Assembly (NCBI RefSeq): GCF_011682235.2
Contig: NZ_CP076718.1
Span: forward strand, 4,309,095 to 4,373,094
From: Rhodocaloribacter litoris
GTDB taxonomy: Bacteria > Bacteroidota > Rhodothermia > Rhodothermales > ISCAR-4553
Direction: 5' to 3'
Length of the DNA: 64,000 nucleotides
Part shown: positions 1-8,432 of the stretch, in pieces
How the letters are laid out: each line of letters starts with the position of its first letter
Numbering within the stretch: the first letter of the stretch is position 1
Position numbers and translations under genes: made by a program
Notes under the pieces: generated by a model
The model's database searches: none
What the model saw: the letters and a program-made list of their open reading frames with translations, nothing else
What the model was told of the DNA's origin: nothing

Positions 1-148
1 GACCCGTGCGACCCCGGGCACGGAGCGCCTGCGCGGCGGAGAGGCGCGTCCCGTGTGTGTTGCCTTGCCGCCCGGCCCGGTGCCCCTTCCGGCCCGTCCC
101 ATCGACGCGCGGCGCACCCCGGCGACGATACTCACCGGTCCGGCTTAA
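1..148 (+). CDS. possible C-terminal end of an upstream gene (partial)
   Basis: An open frame enters from the left edge and stops at TAA 146-148, giving 48 residues rich in Pro, Arg and Ala. No domain is recognisable in this piece. It lies about 100 bases ahead of a pilus-type ATPase on the same strand, so it could be the tail of another gene of that operon, but it could also be chance openness in G+C-rich DNA. No start lies in the window. Confidence 0.3.
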   Translation, partial: TRATPGTERLRGGEARPVCVALPPGPVPLPARPIDARRTPATILTGPA

Positions 149-252
149 GGGGTCTCCGGGGCGGCCGATATGCTGAATAGGCCGCGCAGCCCCGGTATCG
201 GGGCGGCCTCGATGACGGAGTACCCACCAGCTTGAACGGCAGGATTTTTCGG

Positions 253-1608
253 ATGGATACGAAACGGAGCGAGTTGTTGGGCCGGCAGCAGCGTGCCGTG
301 CCGCGGGCACCGGAGGCGGACGGGCCGGCTGTGCGGGATCGCCTGCGGGCGGTACGGCCGGCGGCGGTGGTGGACCGGCCCGAGGTGCCGCCGCTGCCCG
401 AGATCTGCCGCACCGTGGCCGACTCGATTCCCTACTCGCTCTACGGCGAGGAACGGCTCCATTTCCTGGCCGACCAGGTGCGCGTCCTGCCCGACCGGGA
501 GAAGACCGCCCTGCGCCTGCATGTCGAGTTCTTCGTCCGCCACATGCTGGAGGTGGGCGCCAGCGACATCGACGCCGGCGGGCCGGCCTGCAACGGCTTC
601 ATCTGGTACCGCGTCGACGGCGACAAGCGGCCCGACGAGCGGATGGGGCGCTATCACGTCGACGAGACCAACGTCCTCTTTCTGAACCTGCTCACCGAGC
701 GGCAGCGCGAGGTGCTCTTCGAGGAAGGCGCCGTCGACTTCTCGTTTCAGCTCCCGGTCGAGGGCCGGGACGGGCGGCCGCGGCGCTTCCGTGCCACGCT
801 CTACTACGATATGGAGCACCTCGGCCTCAACATGCGCGCCATCAGCGACGAGTTGCGGTCCCTGCGCTCCCTGGGTTTCCACCCGATCATCGAGCACGGC
901 GTCATGTTCCGCCACGTGCGCGACGGCCTCACCCTCGTCACCGGCGTCACCGGCTCCGGTAAGAGCACCACGCTCGACGCCATCGTCGATGCCAACAACA
1001 AGGACTTTCCCGGCCATATCGTCATCATCGGTAAGCCCATCGAGTACATGCACGTCTCCAAGATGTGCATCGTGCGGCATCGTGAAGTGGGCAACGACGT
1101 GCGCACCTTCAAGGACGGCATCGTGCAGGCCCTGCGCCAGGACCCCGACATCGTGGTCATCGGCGAGATGCGTGACCCGGAGACGATCTCGGCCGCCCTC
1201 GAGATCACGGACTCCGGGCACAAGGTCTTCTCCACGCTGCACACCTCCTCGGCCGTCGAAAGCATCGACCGTATCATCGGCGAGTATCCGCCGGAGGAGC
1301 AGAACCGCGTCCGCAACCGCCTGGCCGACGTGCTGCGGTGCGTCGTCTCGCAGAAGCTCTGCCCGAAGGTCGGCGGCGGGCGGGTGCTGGCCAAGGAGGT
1401 GCTCTGGATGACCCCCTCGGTCCGGGCCGCCATCAAGAACGAGAACACCAACGAGATCTACCAGATGATGTGGGAAGGCGGCAACCAGGGACAGATCACC
1501 CTGGAGCAGGATCTCTTCCGCCTGATGCGGCAGGGGCTCATCACCGCCGAAACCGCCATGAACTATGCCAACAACAAGCGGCGCCTGCAACAACTGATGG
1601 GCAGTTGA
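253..1608 (+). CDS. PilT-like type IV pilus / secretion ATPase
   Basis: Hexameric cytoplasmic motor ATPase of the PilT/GspE superfamily, expected to power pilus retraction or a related secretion machine. Walker A GVTGSGKST is at residues 231-239 and Walker B (DPDIVVIGE) at about 297-305, followed by the family's His-box stretch (HKVFSTLHTSSAVESIDRII). The C-terminus ends in the PilT-style LITAETAMNYANNKRRLQQL segment, and the Cys4 zinc motif of PilB/GspE is absent, which favours the retraction type. The ATG at 253 was chosen over a TTG at 232 because an AGGA lies 8 bases upstream. The first ~50 residues are a Pro/Arg-rich leader before the N-terminal domain. It heads the visible part of an operon with PilM/N-, PilO- and secretin-like genes. 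Confidence 0.88.
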   Translation: MDTKRSELLGRQQRAVPRAPEADGPAVRDRLRAVRPAAVVDRPEVPPLPEICRTVADSIPYSLYGEERLHFLADQVRVLPDREKTALRLHVEFFVRHMLEVGASDIDAGGPACNGFIWYRVDGDKRPDERMGRYHVDETNVLFLNLLTERQREVLFEEGAVDFSFQLPVEGRDGRPRRFRATLYYDMEHLGLNMRAISDELRSLRSLGFHPIIEHGVMFRHVRDGLTLVTGVTGSGKSTTLDAIVDANNKDFPGHIVIIGKPIEYMHVSKMCIVRHREVGNDVRTFKDGIVQALRQDPDIVVIGEMRDPETISAALEITDSGHKVFSTLHTSSAVESIDRIIGEYPPEEQNRVRNRLADVLRCVVSQKLCPKVGGGRVLAKEVLWMTPSVRAAIKNENTNEIYQMMWEGGNQGQITLEQDLFRLMRQGLITAETAMNYANNKRRLQQLMGS

Positions 1609-1683
1609 CCCCGTGAGGTGGCCGGTACCACCACGAACCGTTGAAAACCAGCAAGACGGCACGTATTACGCCGCAACCTTCTC

Positions 1684-3609
1684 ATGAAAAAGTACGGAAC
1701 GAAACAATATGTGCTGGGCGTGGCGGCCAACAGCAAAACCGTCGACGCCGTGCTGCTCCGGGAGGGGCCCGAGGGGCCCGTCGTGGTGCGCACGTTTCGA
1801 CGGCACCGGAACGCCACCTATATGACGGCCGACCTGGCCGACACCCCGGCCGCCGTCCAGGAAACGGGTAGCGGAGACTTTACCATCCAGTTCGGTGAAG
1901 GCGGCGGTGCATCCGACCTGTTTCTGGCCTCCGAGTTTGAAGGGCTCGAGGCCGGCGGGCAGGGAGGCGAGGGCCTGCCGGGCGCCGAGTCCGCGGTTTC
2001 GACCTTCGAACTCGAACTGGCCGACATCCTCGCGGCCTGCGAAGATGCCGGCTACACGGACCTGCAGGTCGCTTTCTGCAACGGCTCGCTCGACGTGACG
2101 GCGGTCGAACTCCGGATTCAGCACAGGAAAGAGGAGAAGAAGGAGGAGGCGGCGAAGAAGGGGACGACGTCCGGGGAAGAGGCGGCGCCGGCGCGCCCCG
2201 GCAAGGCACCGGACCGGGGCGCGCTGCTCGAACGGCTCGCCGCCCAGCAGGGAGAAAAGTACGAGCCGGACCAGGTGGCTTTCCTGCCGATGACGCCCGC
2301 CGAAGGCGGGGTGCCGCGTTACCTGGCGCTCATCCGCCCGCGGGAGGATGCCGTGGTGGCGACGGTGCAGGCCTTGCGCGAGGAAAGGAAGAACCTGCCG
2401 CCGGTGCGCCTGCTCGATACGGAGGTGCATGCCTACCTGGGCATAGCCCGGGCCGTGCAGTTTCAGGATGCCGGCCCGGAGGACGTTGCCCCGGATCCCC
2501 TGATGGGGCGGCGGCGCACCCTCATCGTCCGGGCCGGTGCGGAAGACACGCTCGTCATGTTCGTGGAGGAGGGGACCCTCCAGCATTGCGAGAGCCTGCG
2601 TTCGATCACCACCTTCGACGCACCCGAGACGATCTGCAGCCGCGTGATGCTGTTGCAGGACGAGTACGCCACGGGGGAGGTGCAGCACGTGCTGGTGCTG
2701 GGGGAAGACCGGGAGGCGCTGCTCGTCGAGAGCTTCAGCCTGTTCTTCCCCGACGCCCGGGTGGAACCGCTCTGGCACTACCTGCCGCGCCCCGAGGACG
2801 AAGATGCTCCCGAGGCCTCACCGGCTGCGGCCGGTCACGGAGAGGCCGTCGAGCGGAGCCGTGTCCTGGCCACGGCGGCGGCCCTGCGTCTGGTGCCGGA
2901 CGAGGTTTTCGGGAGCGTCTTCGAGGCGGTCAACCTCCTGCCGGCCCGGCTGATGCGGCGCCAGTTTACGATGCCGGTACCCTGGCCCGCGCTCGTCATG
3001 CTGGCGGTGCTCTTCTGTACCGTGCTCTTTTTCGTCTACCGTTACTTCGACAACGAGCGGGCGGTCGCCGAGGTCACGCAGCGCCTCCAGGTGCGCCAGG
3101 CCGCCGAGGTGGAGGAAGACGCCCGGGCCCTGCAGGCCCGCATCGACAGCATGAAGGCCACTACGGCCGGCTACATCCGGGCCCTCGACGTGCTCGACTC
3201 GCTGCTGGTCGGCAGTGACCAGTGGAGCCGTGCCCTCGAGAAGATGGCCCGGGAGACGGCCGCCATCTCCGGCGGCATCTGGGTGGAGAGCTGGCGCCTG
3301 AGCGGTAACGAACTGGAGCTGCAGGGCAACGCCACCGAACGCCACCAGGTCGTCCGCCTGGCCGACCGGCTCAATGCCTCCATCCGGAGCCTGTCCTTCT
3401 CCGAGATCCGCGAGTGGCCCGTCTACTCCTTCCGGATGACCTTCCCGCTGGATCGGGACCTGCCGGAAGCCGCCCGTTACCTCCGGGAGCACGCCCGGAT
3501 CGAGCTGCCGTCCGAGGAAACGGCCGCGCCCGCCCGGCCGGCCGGCCAGGGACCCGGTGCCACCCGGCCGACCCGGACGCCGGCCCCCGCCTCATCGCCC
3601 ACCCCCTGA
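1684..3609 (+). CDS. fused PilM/PilN (GspL-like) inner-membrane assembly protein
   Basis: A 641-residue protein. The N-terminal ~420 residues open like an actin-like PilM/GspL cytoplasmic domain (YVLGVAANSKTVDAVLL at 8-24), with a charged Lys/Glu linker near 143-185. A single membrane span follows at about 430-455 (WPALVMLAVLFCTVLFFVYR), then a coiled-coil stretch and a PilN-like periplasmic domain to about 600, ending in a Pro/Ala/Thr tail. This order equals GspL, or PilM joined to PilN. Its role would be to couple the cytoplasmic motor to the periplasmic PilO/secretin parts. It starts 75 bases after the ATPase gene and has no clear ribosome binding site. Family assignment rests on architecture and context; overall sequence similarity to known PilM is weak. 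Confidence 0.7.
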   Translation: MKKYGTKQYVLGVAANSKTVDAVLLREGPEGPVVVRTFRRHRNATYMTADLADTPAAVQETGSGDFTIQFGEGGGASDLFLASEFEGLEAGGQGGEGLPGAESAVSTFELELADILAACEDAGYTDLQVAFCNGSLDVTAVELRIQHRKEEKKEEAAKKGTTSGEEAAPARPGKAPDRGALLERLAAQQGEKYEPDQVAFLPMTPAEGGVPRYLALIRPREDAVVATVQALREERKNLPPVRLLDTEVHAYLGIARAVQFQDAGPEDVAPDPLMGRRRTLIVRAGAEDTLVMFVEEGTLQHCESLRSITTFDAPETICSRVMLLQDEYATGEVQHVLVLGEDREALLVESFSLFFPDARVEPLWHYLPRPEDEDAPEASPAAAGHGEAVERSRVLATAAALRLVPDEVFGSVFEAVNLLPARLMRRQFTMPVPWPALVMLAVLFCTVLFFVYRYFDNERAVAEVTQRLQVRQAAEVEEDARALQARIDSMKATTAGYIRALDVLDSLLVGSDQWSRALEKMARETAAISGGIWVESWRLSGNELELQGNATERHQVVRLADRLNASIRSLSFSEIREWPVYSFRMTFPLDRDLPEAARYLREHARIELPSEETAAPARPAGQGPGATRPTRTPAPASSPTP

Positions 3610-3633
3610 TTCGCCTAGCCTGGTGTTGACCCC

Positions 3634-4635
3634 ATGTCCAACTTCGTTCAAAATATCGTGGTGCTGGCCGTCTGCTGGCTGCTGGTGACGGCGGCCGGGG
3701 TGTACGTGACCTTCTTCGAACAGCCCGAGGAACTCGATCGTCTGGAGAAGGCCGAGAAAGTCACCCGCCTCAAAGAGGCGGAGCTGACGACGTTGCTCGC
3801 CGAGGAGGCCTCGGCCGCACAGCAGGCCGAGCAGATCCTGCGCCGCTGGGAAGCCCGCTATAAGATCATCCCGAAAGAACTGGAGGACGAAGAGGTGGTG
3901 GCCTACCTCAACCACCTCAGCCGCACGGGCTTCAAGAACTTCGACATCACCTTCGGCGGCATCCGGCGCACCAGGGATTTCAGCGCCTATGCCTACCAGA
4001 TCTCCGGGCGCGGCTTCTTCGACGCGCTTTACCGGGTGGTCTGGGAGCTGGAAAACAACCGGTATTTTTTCCGGGTGCGCGACCTGCGCCTGGAGCACAT
4101 CGACCTGGTCAGCCGGGACCGGGAGAGCCAGCGCGAGGCCCTGCACGTGATGGTCTCCTTCACCATGGGCGTCGAGGCCTACTTCGGCGGGGCCGAAGGG
4201 CTCAGCGCCGAGTCCGTCCTGGCCGGGCTGCCGGAAGAGGCCGGCCACGTCGAGGGCGGGCTGGCGACGGTGCTGCCGCCGGTGCCGGCCGAGGTGTTGC
4301 CTGCCCGCGAACCGGCCAAAAACCCGTTCTTCCCCGCCATCATGTCCACGATCCCGCCCAACACGGACAACCTCGTCGACGTGGAGAAAGCCCGGCTCGT
4401 CTCCATCGTGGCCGGCAAGGCCATCTTCCTCTGGGAGGATGAATACCACCAGCTCGATATCGGGGACCCCGTCTATCTGGGCAAGATCATCCTCGTCGAC
4501 CCGACGGAGGACCGTGTCGTGGCCCGGCTGAACAAGGGCGGCATCATCGACGAGGTCGAACTCGAACTCCAGACGGGCGAACGGTACCGGCAGGCCCTCG
4601 GCCCGGTCAACCTGTCCCCCGCCGAACAGCATTAA
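3634..4635 (+). CDS. PilO-like inner-membrane alignment protein
   Basis: A 333-residue protein with one N-terminal membrane helix (about residues 8-29), a predicted coiled coil rich in Glu/Lys/Leu (about 30-75) and a periplasmic alpha/beta domain. This is the layout of PilO/GspM. Residues ~200-333 form an extra C-terminal region with a Pro/Val linker and a PilP-like beta domain (KAIFLWEDEYHQLDIGDPVYL), so it may combine PilO and PilP functions. It lies 24 bases after the PilM/N fusion and 16 bases before the secretin. Named mainly from topology and operon position. Confidence 0.65.
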   Translation: MSNFVQNIVVLAVCWLLVTAAGVYVTFFEQPEELDRLEKAEKVTRLKEAELTTLLAEEASAAQQAEQILRRWEARYKIIPKELEDEEVVAYLNHLSRTGFKNFDITFGGIRRTRDFSAYAYQISGRGFFDALYRVVWELENNRYFFRVRDLRLEHIDLVSRDRESQREALHVMVSFTMGVEAYFGGAEGLSAESVLAGLPEEAGHVEGGLATVLPPVPAEVLPAREPAKNPFFPAIMSTIPPNTDNLVDVEKARLVSIVAGKAIFLWEDEYHQLDIGDPVYLGKIILVDPTEDRVVARLNKGGIIDEVELELQTGERYRQALGPVNLSPAEQH

Positions 4636-4651
4636 CCACACCCCGACAAGC

Positions 4652-6055
4652 ATGATGAAAAAGATGCGCATATACCTTCGCTGTGGACACGCTGTGCTGG
4701 GCCTGGCGCTTCTGGCCGGCTTGCTGGCTGCCCCCCTGCACGCGCAGGACCGCCCGCCGGAACGGGTGATCCGGGCCTACATCCCGCCGGATCAACTGGT
4801 GTCGTTCCTGCCCTCGACCCCGTTCGACCGCTTCGTCGACTTCCTCAACCCGATCTTCCAGCGCGTGACGGGCAAGCAGGTGATCGACCCGGACGAACGC
4901 ACCCACCCGATCGGGATCTCGATCGCCGGAATGCACTTCCTGGACGCCTTCGAACTCGTCCTGCAGTACAACGGGCTCACCTTCCGGGAGACGGACCGGT
5001 ACTTCATCGTCGAACAGGCGCCGCCGGAACAGCAGCTCGTACTCGACGCCGAGCAGGCCACCGGCCGGGCGACGGCGGCGCCCGCCGCACGGCAAGCCCT
5101 CCCGGCCTCGCTCGACACGCGCGAGATCCAGATCAACGCCATCCTGTTCGAACTCGACCATACCCGTGCCCGCGACATCGGGATCGACTGGAGCGTTTTC
5201 CTCGGCGGTGCCGGGAGCGGTCAGGGGGGCCAGGGCGGTCAGGGCGGTTCCGGCTCGGGCGGCTCGGGCAACCAGAGCGGGCAGGGCGGACGGAACTTCA
5301 TCCTGAAGACGGATGATCTCTTCGGCGGGATCGACGACCTGGTCCAGGCACCCCAGGAGATCAACTTCAGGGACCTGAACCAGTTCTTCCGCCTGGCCGA
5401 ACAGCAGGGCGTCGGGGAGACGATCGCCAGCCCGAACGTCACGGTGCAGAGCGGTGAGAAGGGCCGGATCCAGATCGGCACCGACGTACCCGTGCAGGTG
5501 CGCGACTTTGCCGGCAACACCGTTACGCAGTTCTTCTCCACCGGCATCATCGTGGACGTGACCCCCACCCTGATCGAGCAGCCGCTGGCCGACACCGCCG
5601 GTGCACCCACGCTGGAGTTCATCCACCTCGACGTCAAGGTGGAAAAGTCGGGCAGCTCGCCCTCGGCCTCGGGCCCCATCATCGACCGGAACACGGCCAC
5701 GACGCGGGTGCTGTTGCTCGACGGAGAACAGACCGTCATCGGCGGGCTCTATTCCACGGACGAACGGGTCTCCCGCACGGGCATTCCGATCCTGAAGGAC
5801 CTGCCGGGGTGGTTCTTCGGGCTGCGTTACATCTTCGGCCGCACCCAGCGCTCGACCACACAGAAGGAGCTGCTGATCGTGCTGCAGGCCCGCGTGCTCG
5901 AGCCCCTCGAAGCACGGGCCGGCAAGCCGTTCCGCGAGAACCTGCTGGATGAGCAGCGCCAGAAGATCCGGGATGCCCTCCGGCAGTTCAACAACCGGGT
6001 CGGGCGCGAGGTGCGGATGATGGACAAGTATCGCATGAACACGGAGCAGGACTGA
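4652..6055 (+). CDS. secretin (PilQ/GspD-like outer-membrane channel)
   Basis: Outer-membrane secretin, 467 residues, short for the family. A signal peptide (positive start, hydrophobic core, PLHA-QD cleavage near residue 31) is followed by a small N-domain (about 35-130) and then the secretin homology region. Recognisable secretin motifs are VGETIASPNVTVQSGEKG near residue 252 and GEQTVIGGLYSTDERVSRTG from about 358, then IPILKDLPG and the final beta segment KELLIVLQARVL. A Gly/Ser/Gln low-complexity loop occupies about 188-222. It is the last gene of the operon, before a strong terminator. Multiple N-domains typical of GspD are missing, so this is a minimal secretin. Confidence 0.88.
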   Translation: MMKKMRIYLRCGHAVLGLALLAGLLAAPLHAQDRPPERVIRAYIPPDQLVSFLPSTPFDRFVDFLNPIFQRVTGKQVIDPDERTHPIGISIAGMHFLDAFELVLQYNGLTFRETDRYFIVEQAPPEQQLVLDAEQATGRATAAPAARQALPASLDTREIQINAILFELDHTRARDIGIDWSVFLGGAGSGQGGQGGQGGSGSGGSGNQSGQGGRNFILKTDDLFGGIDDLVQAPQEINFRDLNQFFRLAEQQGVGETIASPNVTVQSGEKGRIQIGTDVPVQVRDFAGNTVTQFFSTGIIVDVTPTLIEQPLADTAGAPTLEFIHLDVKVEKSGSSPSASGPIIDRNTATTRVLLLDGEQTVIGGLYSTDERVSRTGIPILKDLPGWFFGLRYIFGRTQRSTTQKELLIVLQARVLEPLEARAGKPFRENLLDEQRQKIRDALRQFNNRVGREVRMMDKYRMNTEQD

Positions 6056-6080
6056 TCCATGCGCCGGGTTTCCGGAGGGA

Positions 6081-6111
6081 GGGCGGTTCCCCTGGGGGAG
6101 CCGCCCTTTTT
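6081..6111 (+). terminator. rho-independent terminator after the secretin operon
   Basis: A 12-bp stem (6081-6092 with 6095-6106, GGGCGG...CCGCCC at its base, one G-U pair) is followed at once by TTTTT (6107-6111). It lies 25 bases after the secretin stop. The U-run is correct only for the plus strand, so it ends the pilus-like operon and does not serve the convergent gene at 6124. Confidence 0.85.
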
Positions 6112-6123
6112 CTGTGGTGGGGG

Positions 6124-6846
6124 TCAGGCGGCCTGCGGTTGCAGCAGGGCAGGGCGGGGGCGTGCGGGAGACGGGCGCGGTGCCACGTAGAGCGGGGTGT
6201 GCCGGTAGGACTTTGCCCGGTGGGAGGTGAGAAGCGGTGTGGTTTCAAGGGGTTGCAGGGCGTCCATCAGCAGCGTGAGGTGGGTGCGTGCCCGGCGGCG
6301 CAGGAGCAACTGGTACGCCTCGGCCGGCAACAGCAGCACCAGCGCGGCGGGAAGGATACCTCCGGAGGGGGACCCGGAGAAGAGGAGCACGGTGAGGCCC
6401 AGGAGGGTGGCGGCGGGAAGGCCGGCATCGAGCAGGGGGCTGCCCACCCGGAGGCGTCGCAGCAGCGGTGCAAACGGGCTCGGAGCGGCCGTCCGGGCCG
6501 GGCGCACGCAGGTGTGGTTGAGCCCGGCAGCCAGGCAACTGCGGCGCCGGATGCGTGGCGCTTCGAAGAGACGGCGGCTCAGGTGGGGCGCGGCTTCGAG
6601 GTAGCGGAGAAACTGCTGCTCCAGCGTGAGCTGGCGGAGGGCGTAATGGAGGCGCAGCACCACCCCGGTCTTGCGGACGGCGTACAGGCCGACCAGCAAC
6701 AGGCCGAGACGAAACACCCCGCCGCTGCCGGAGGCCACCCAGGCCAGCAGGGCCGGGGTGACGACCAGGCAGGCAGCGGCCGCCAGCCGGTAGCGCCGGT
6801 ACACCGTGCTCAGGTCGACGGTCCGGTCGGTGATACGGGCCAACAT
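6124..6846 (-). CDS. hypothetical membrane protein with four predicted helices
   Basis: A 240-residue protein of unknown function. Two hydrophobic segments occur near the N-terminus (AAAACLVVTPALLAWVAS and RLGLLLVGLYAV) and two in the middle (AATLLGLTVLLF and LPAALVLLLPAEAYQLLL), separated by an Arg-rich soluble stretch, and the tail is Pro/Arg-rich. The ATG at 6846 was chosen because the longer frame upstream encodes Cys-rich non-membrane sequence crossing the divergent promoter region. It converges on the secretin operon and diverges from the M28-like lipoprotein gene at 7026. No catalytic motif was seen. Confidence 0.6.
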   Translation of the reverse strand: MLARITDRTVDLSTVYRRYRLAAAACLVVTPALLAWVASGSGGVFRLGLLLVGLYAVRKTGVVLRLHYALRQLTLEQQFLRYLEAAPHLSRRLFEAPRIRRRSCLAAGLNHTCVRPARTAAPSPFAPLLRRLRVGSPLLDAGLPAATLLGLTVLLFSGSPSGGILPAALVLLLPAEAYQLLLRRRARTHLTLLMDALQPLETTPLLTSHRAKSYRHTPLYVAPRPSPARPRPALLQPQAA

Positions 6847-6949
6847 GGCAAGAGGGAAAAGCGGTCGGGGCACAACGGGGGACTCGGACACTACAAAATC
6901 GAATCCGCTTTCGCAAGCGCACCCGTCGAAGAAATTGCAGGGCCGGCGG

Positions 6950-6982
6950 TTGCACACCTTCGGGGTGGCATTGCTATCTTTC
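6950..6982 (+). promoter_or_regulatory. possible Bacteroidota-type promoter
   Basis: TATCTTTC at 6975-6982 matches the Bacteroidota -7 element TAnnTTTG at all fixed bases but the last. A TTG at 6950-6952 lies 22 bases upstream, slightly wide of the usual 19-21. The pair sits about 45 bases before the ATG at 7026. Only motif and position support it. Confidence 0.35.
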
Positions 6983-7025
6983 CGGGCCGGCAGCGCCGGG
7001 TTCAAACGCAGCAAATCCAGGGTCG

Positions 7026-8432
7026 ATGCGCAAGGGTGCTGGAGTCAGGAGGTACGGGTGGAGGGCGCTTCTCGTGTCGGGGATGCTGCTGTGGGCCGGA
7101 TGTGCCGGCGTCACGCCACCGTCGGAGCCGCCGCCGCTGTCGCCACTCGTCCCGGTCTGGTCGGATGTGGAGCTGCAGCGCCACCTGCGGGTTTTCAACG
7201 GGGAGGGTGCCGCGGGGCGGGCCACCGGAACGCGCGGCTACGTGCAGGTGGCCCAGTACGTCGCGGCGCGCTGGCGGGATTTCGGCCTGCAGCCGGGCTT
7301 CGGCAGCAGTTTTCAGGGACTCTATCCCACCTTGCTGAACTATCCGGTTCGGTTGCGCATGACACGGGCCGGTCCGGATACCCTCTACTTCGTGCCCGGC
7401 CTCGATGTCTTGCCCCATGCCCGCACCGATTCCGGCCGGGTTGCCGTGCGGGACGTCGTGCCGGTCGCCGGGGCCGGGCCGGAGCGCGGGGCGGTGGTGG
7501 TGCATCCGTCGGCGCAGCTCGACGCTACCCTGCTCGACGACCTGCGCCGGCGCGGCGTGCGGGCCGTGCTCGCCCTCGGACCGCTGCGGCCCGCCCTGGC
7601 GACGAGCCCCGTTCCCGGGCTGATGGTGGTGCAGATGACGGAACGTGCGGCGGCACGGATGCTCGATGTGCCGCCCGGAGAACTGTCCGCCCGCCTCGCC
7701 GGAGGGGGACCGATCCGGCTGCCGGGCGAGCTGGCGATCACCGTCGGGGTCGAGCCGAACCGGTATGTGCACGCACTCAACCTCCTGGGATACGTGCCCG
7801 GAAGCCATCCCCTCCGGGCGAAAGAGCTGGTGATCGTCTGTGCCGATCTCGACGGCTTCGGGCGCCTGGCCGGGACGCTCGTGTTCGATCCGCGGCACAC
7901 CGGCGAAGCGGCCGCCGCCGTGCTCGAACTGGCGCGTCATTACGCCGCCGTCGCCCGCCTGCTCGACGTGCCGGAGCGGACGTTGCTGCTGGCCCTCTGG
8001 TCCGGAGCGCGCCTGGGACATGCCGGGTTGCGTGCCTACCTCGACGCCCCGGTATGGCCGCTGGACAGGACCCACGCCGTCATTTACCTGGGCCTGGATC
8101 CGTCCGAAACGGATACCGTCGAGCGCCTCCTCGGCCCCTCCGGGGTGCCGCTCTATCCGGTGCTCCTCCCGGACTCGCTCCGGCCGGAGGAGCCGCCGGT
8201 GCTGGTGCCGGATCCTGCCTGGCAGCCGGTGGTTTCGGCCCGCCGGCCGGATGACTGGCCGCCTCCCGTCCCATGGTCTTCCTATCTGGACCGTGCGGTT
8301 GCCCGGGCCCGCTACCTGGCCGAGGCCGGACACCGGCTCATCCTCCGGGAAAGCATCGGCCTCGAGCCCCCGGTGATGCCGCCGGCGCCGCGACGCGAAC
8401 CCGTGCCGAAAGACACCACGATACGCCGATGA
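7026..8432 (+). CDS. M28-peptidase-fold lipoprotein lacking metal ligands (probable pseudo-enzyme)
   Basis: A 468-residue probable lipoprotein (LLWAGC near residue 25, an imperfect lipobox). Residues ~52-95 match the start of M28 aminopeptidases (HLRV...GRATGTRGY...VAARWRDFGLQPGFGSSFQ). A PA-like insert follows, then the region that should hold the zinc site. There the expected AHYDH, GADDN and SGEE motifs are replaced: CADLDGFG near 272, DPRHTGEAAAAVLELA near 288, and LALWSGARLGHAG near 322. The helix and strand pattern of the fold is kept, but none of the standard ligands is in place. It overlaps the next gene by ATGA, so the two are translationally coupled. It may bind rather than cut its ligand; this is inference. 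Confidence 0.65.
   Translation: MRKGAGVRRYGWRALLVSGMLLWAGCAGVTPPSEPPPLSPLVPVWSDVELQRHLRVFNGEGAAGRATGTRGYVQVAQYVAARWRDFGLQPGFGSSFQGLYPTLLNYPVRLRMTRAGPDTLYFVPGLDVLPHARTDSGRVAVRDVVPVAGAGPERGAVVVHPSAQLDATLLDDLRRRGVRAVLALGPLRPALATSPVPGLMVVQMTERAAARMLDVPPGELSARLAGGGPIRLPGELAITVGVEPNRYVHALNLLGYVPGSHPLRAKELVIVCADLDGFGRLAGTLVFDPRHTGEAAAAVLELARHYAAVARLLDVPERTLLLALWSGARLGHAGLRAYLDAPVWPLDRTHAVIYLGLDPSETDTVERLLGPSGVPLYPVLLPDSLRPEEPPVLVPDPAWQPVVSARRPDDWPPPVPWSSYLDRAVARARYLAEAGHRLILRESIGLEPPVMPPAPRREPVPKDTTIRR

Noticed and set aside
180-208. GC-rich hairpin upstream of the pilus ATPase gene
   Set aside because: It has a six-base core stem (GCCCCG/CGGGGC) but no U-run and only a bulged outer stem; such pairings are common by chance at this base composition.
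8273-8428. N-terminal extension of the TIM-barrel protein
   Set aside because: The 52 added residues are a frame-shifted reading of the preceding lipoprotein gene; the ATG at 8429 gives the family start.
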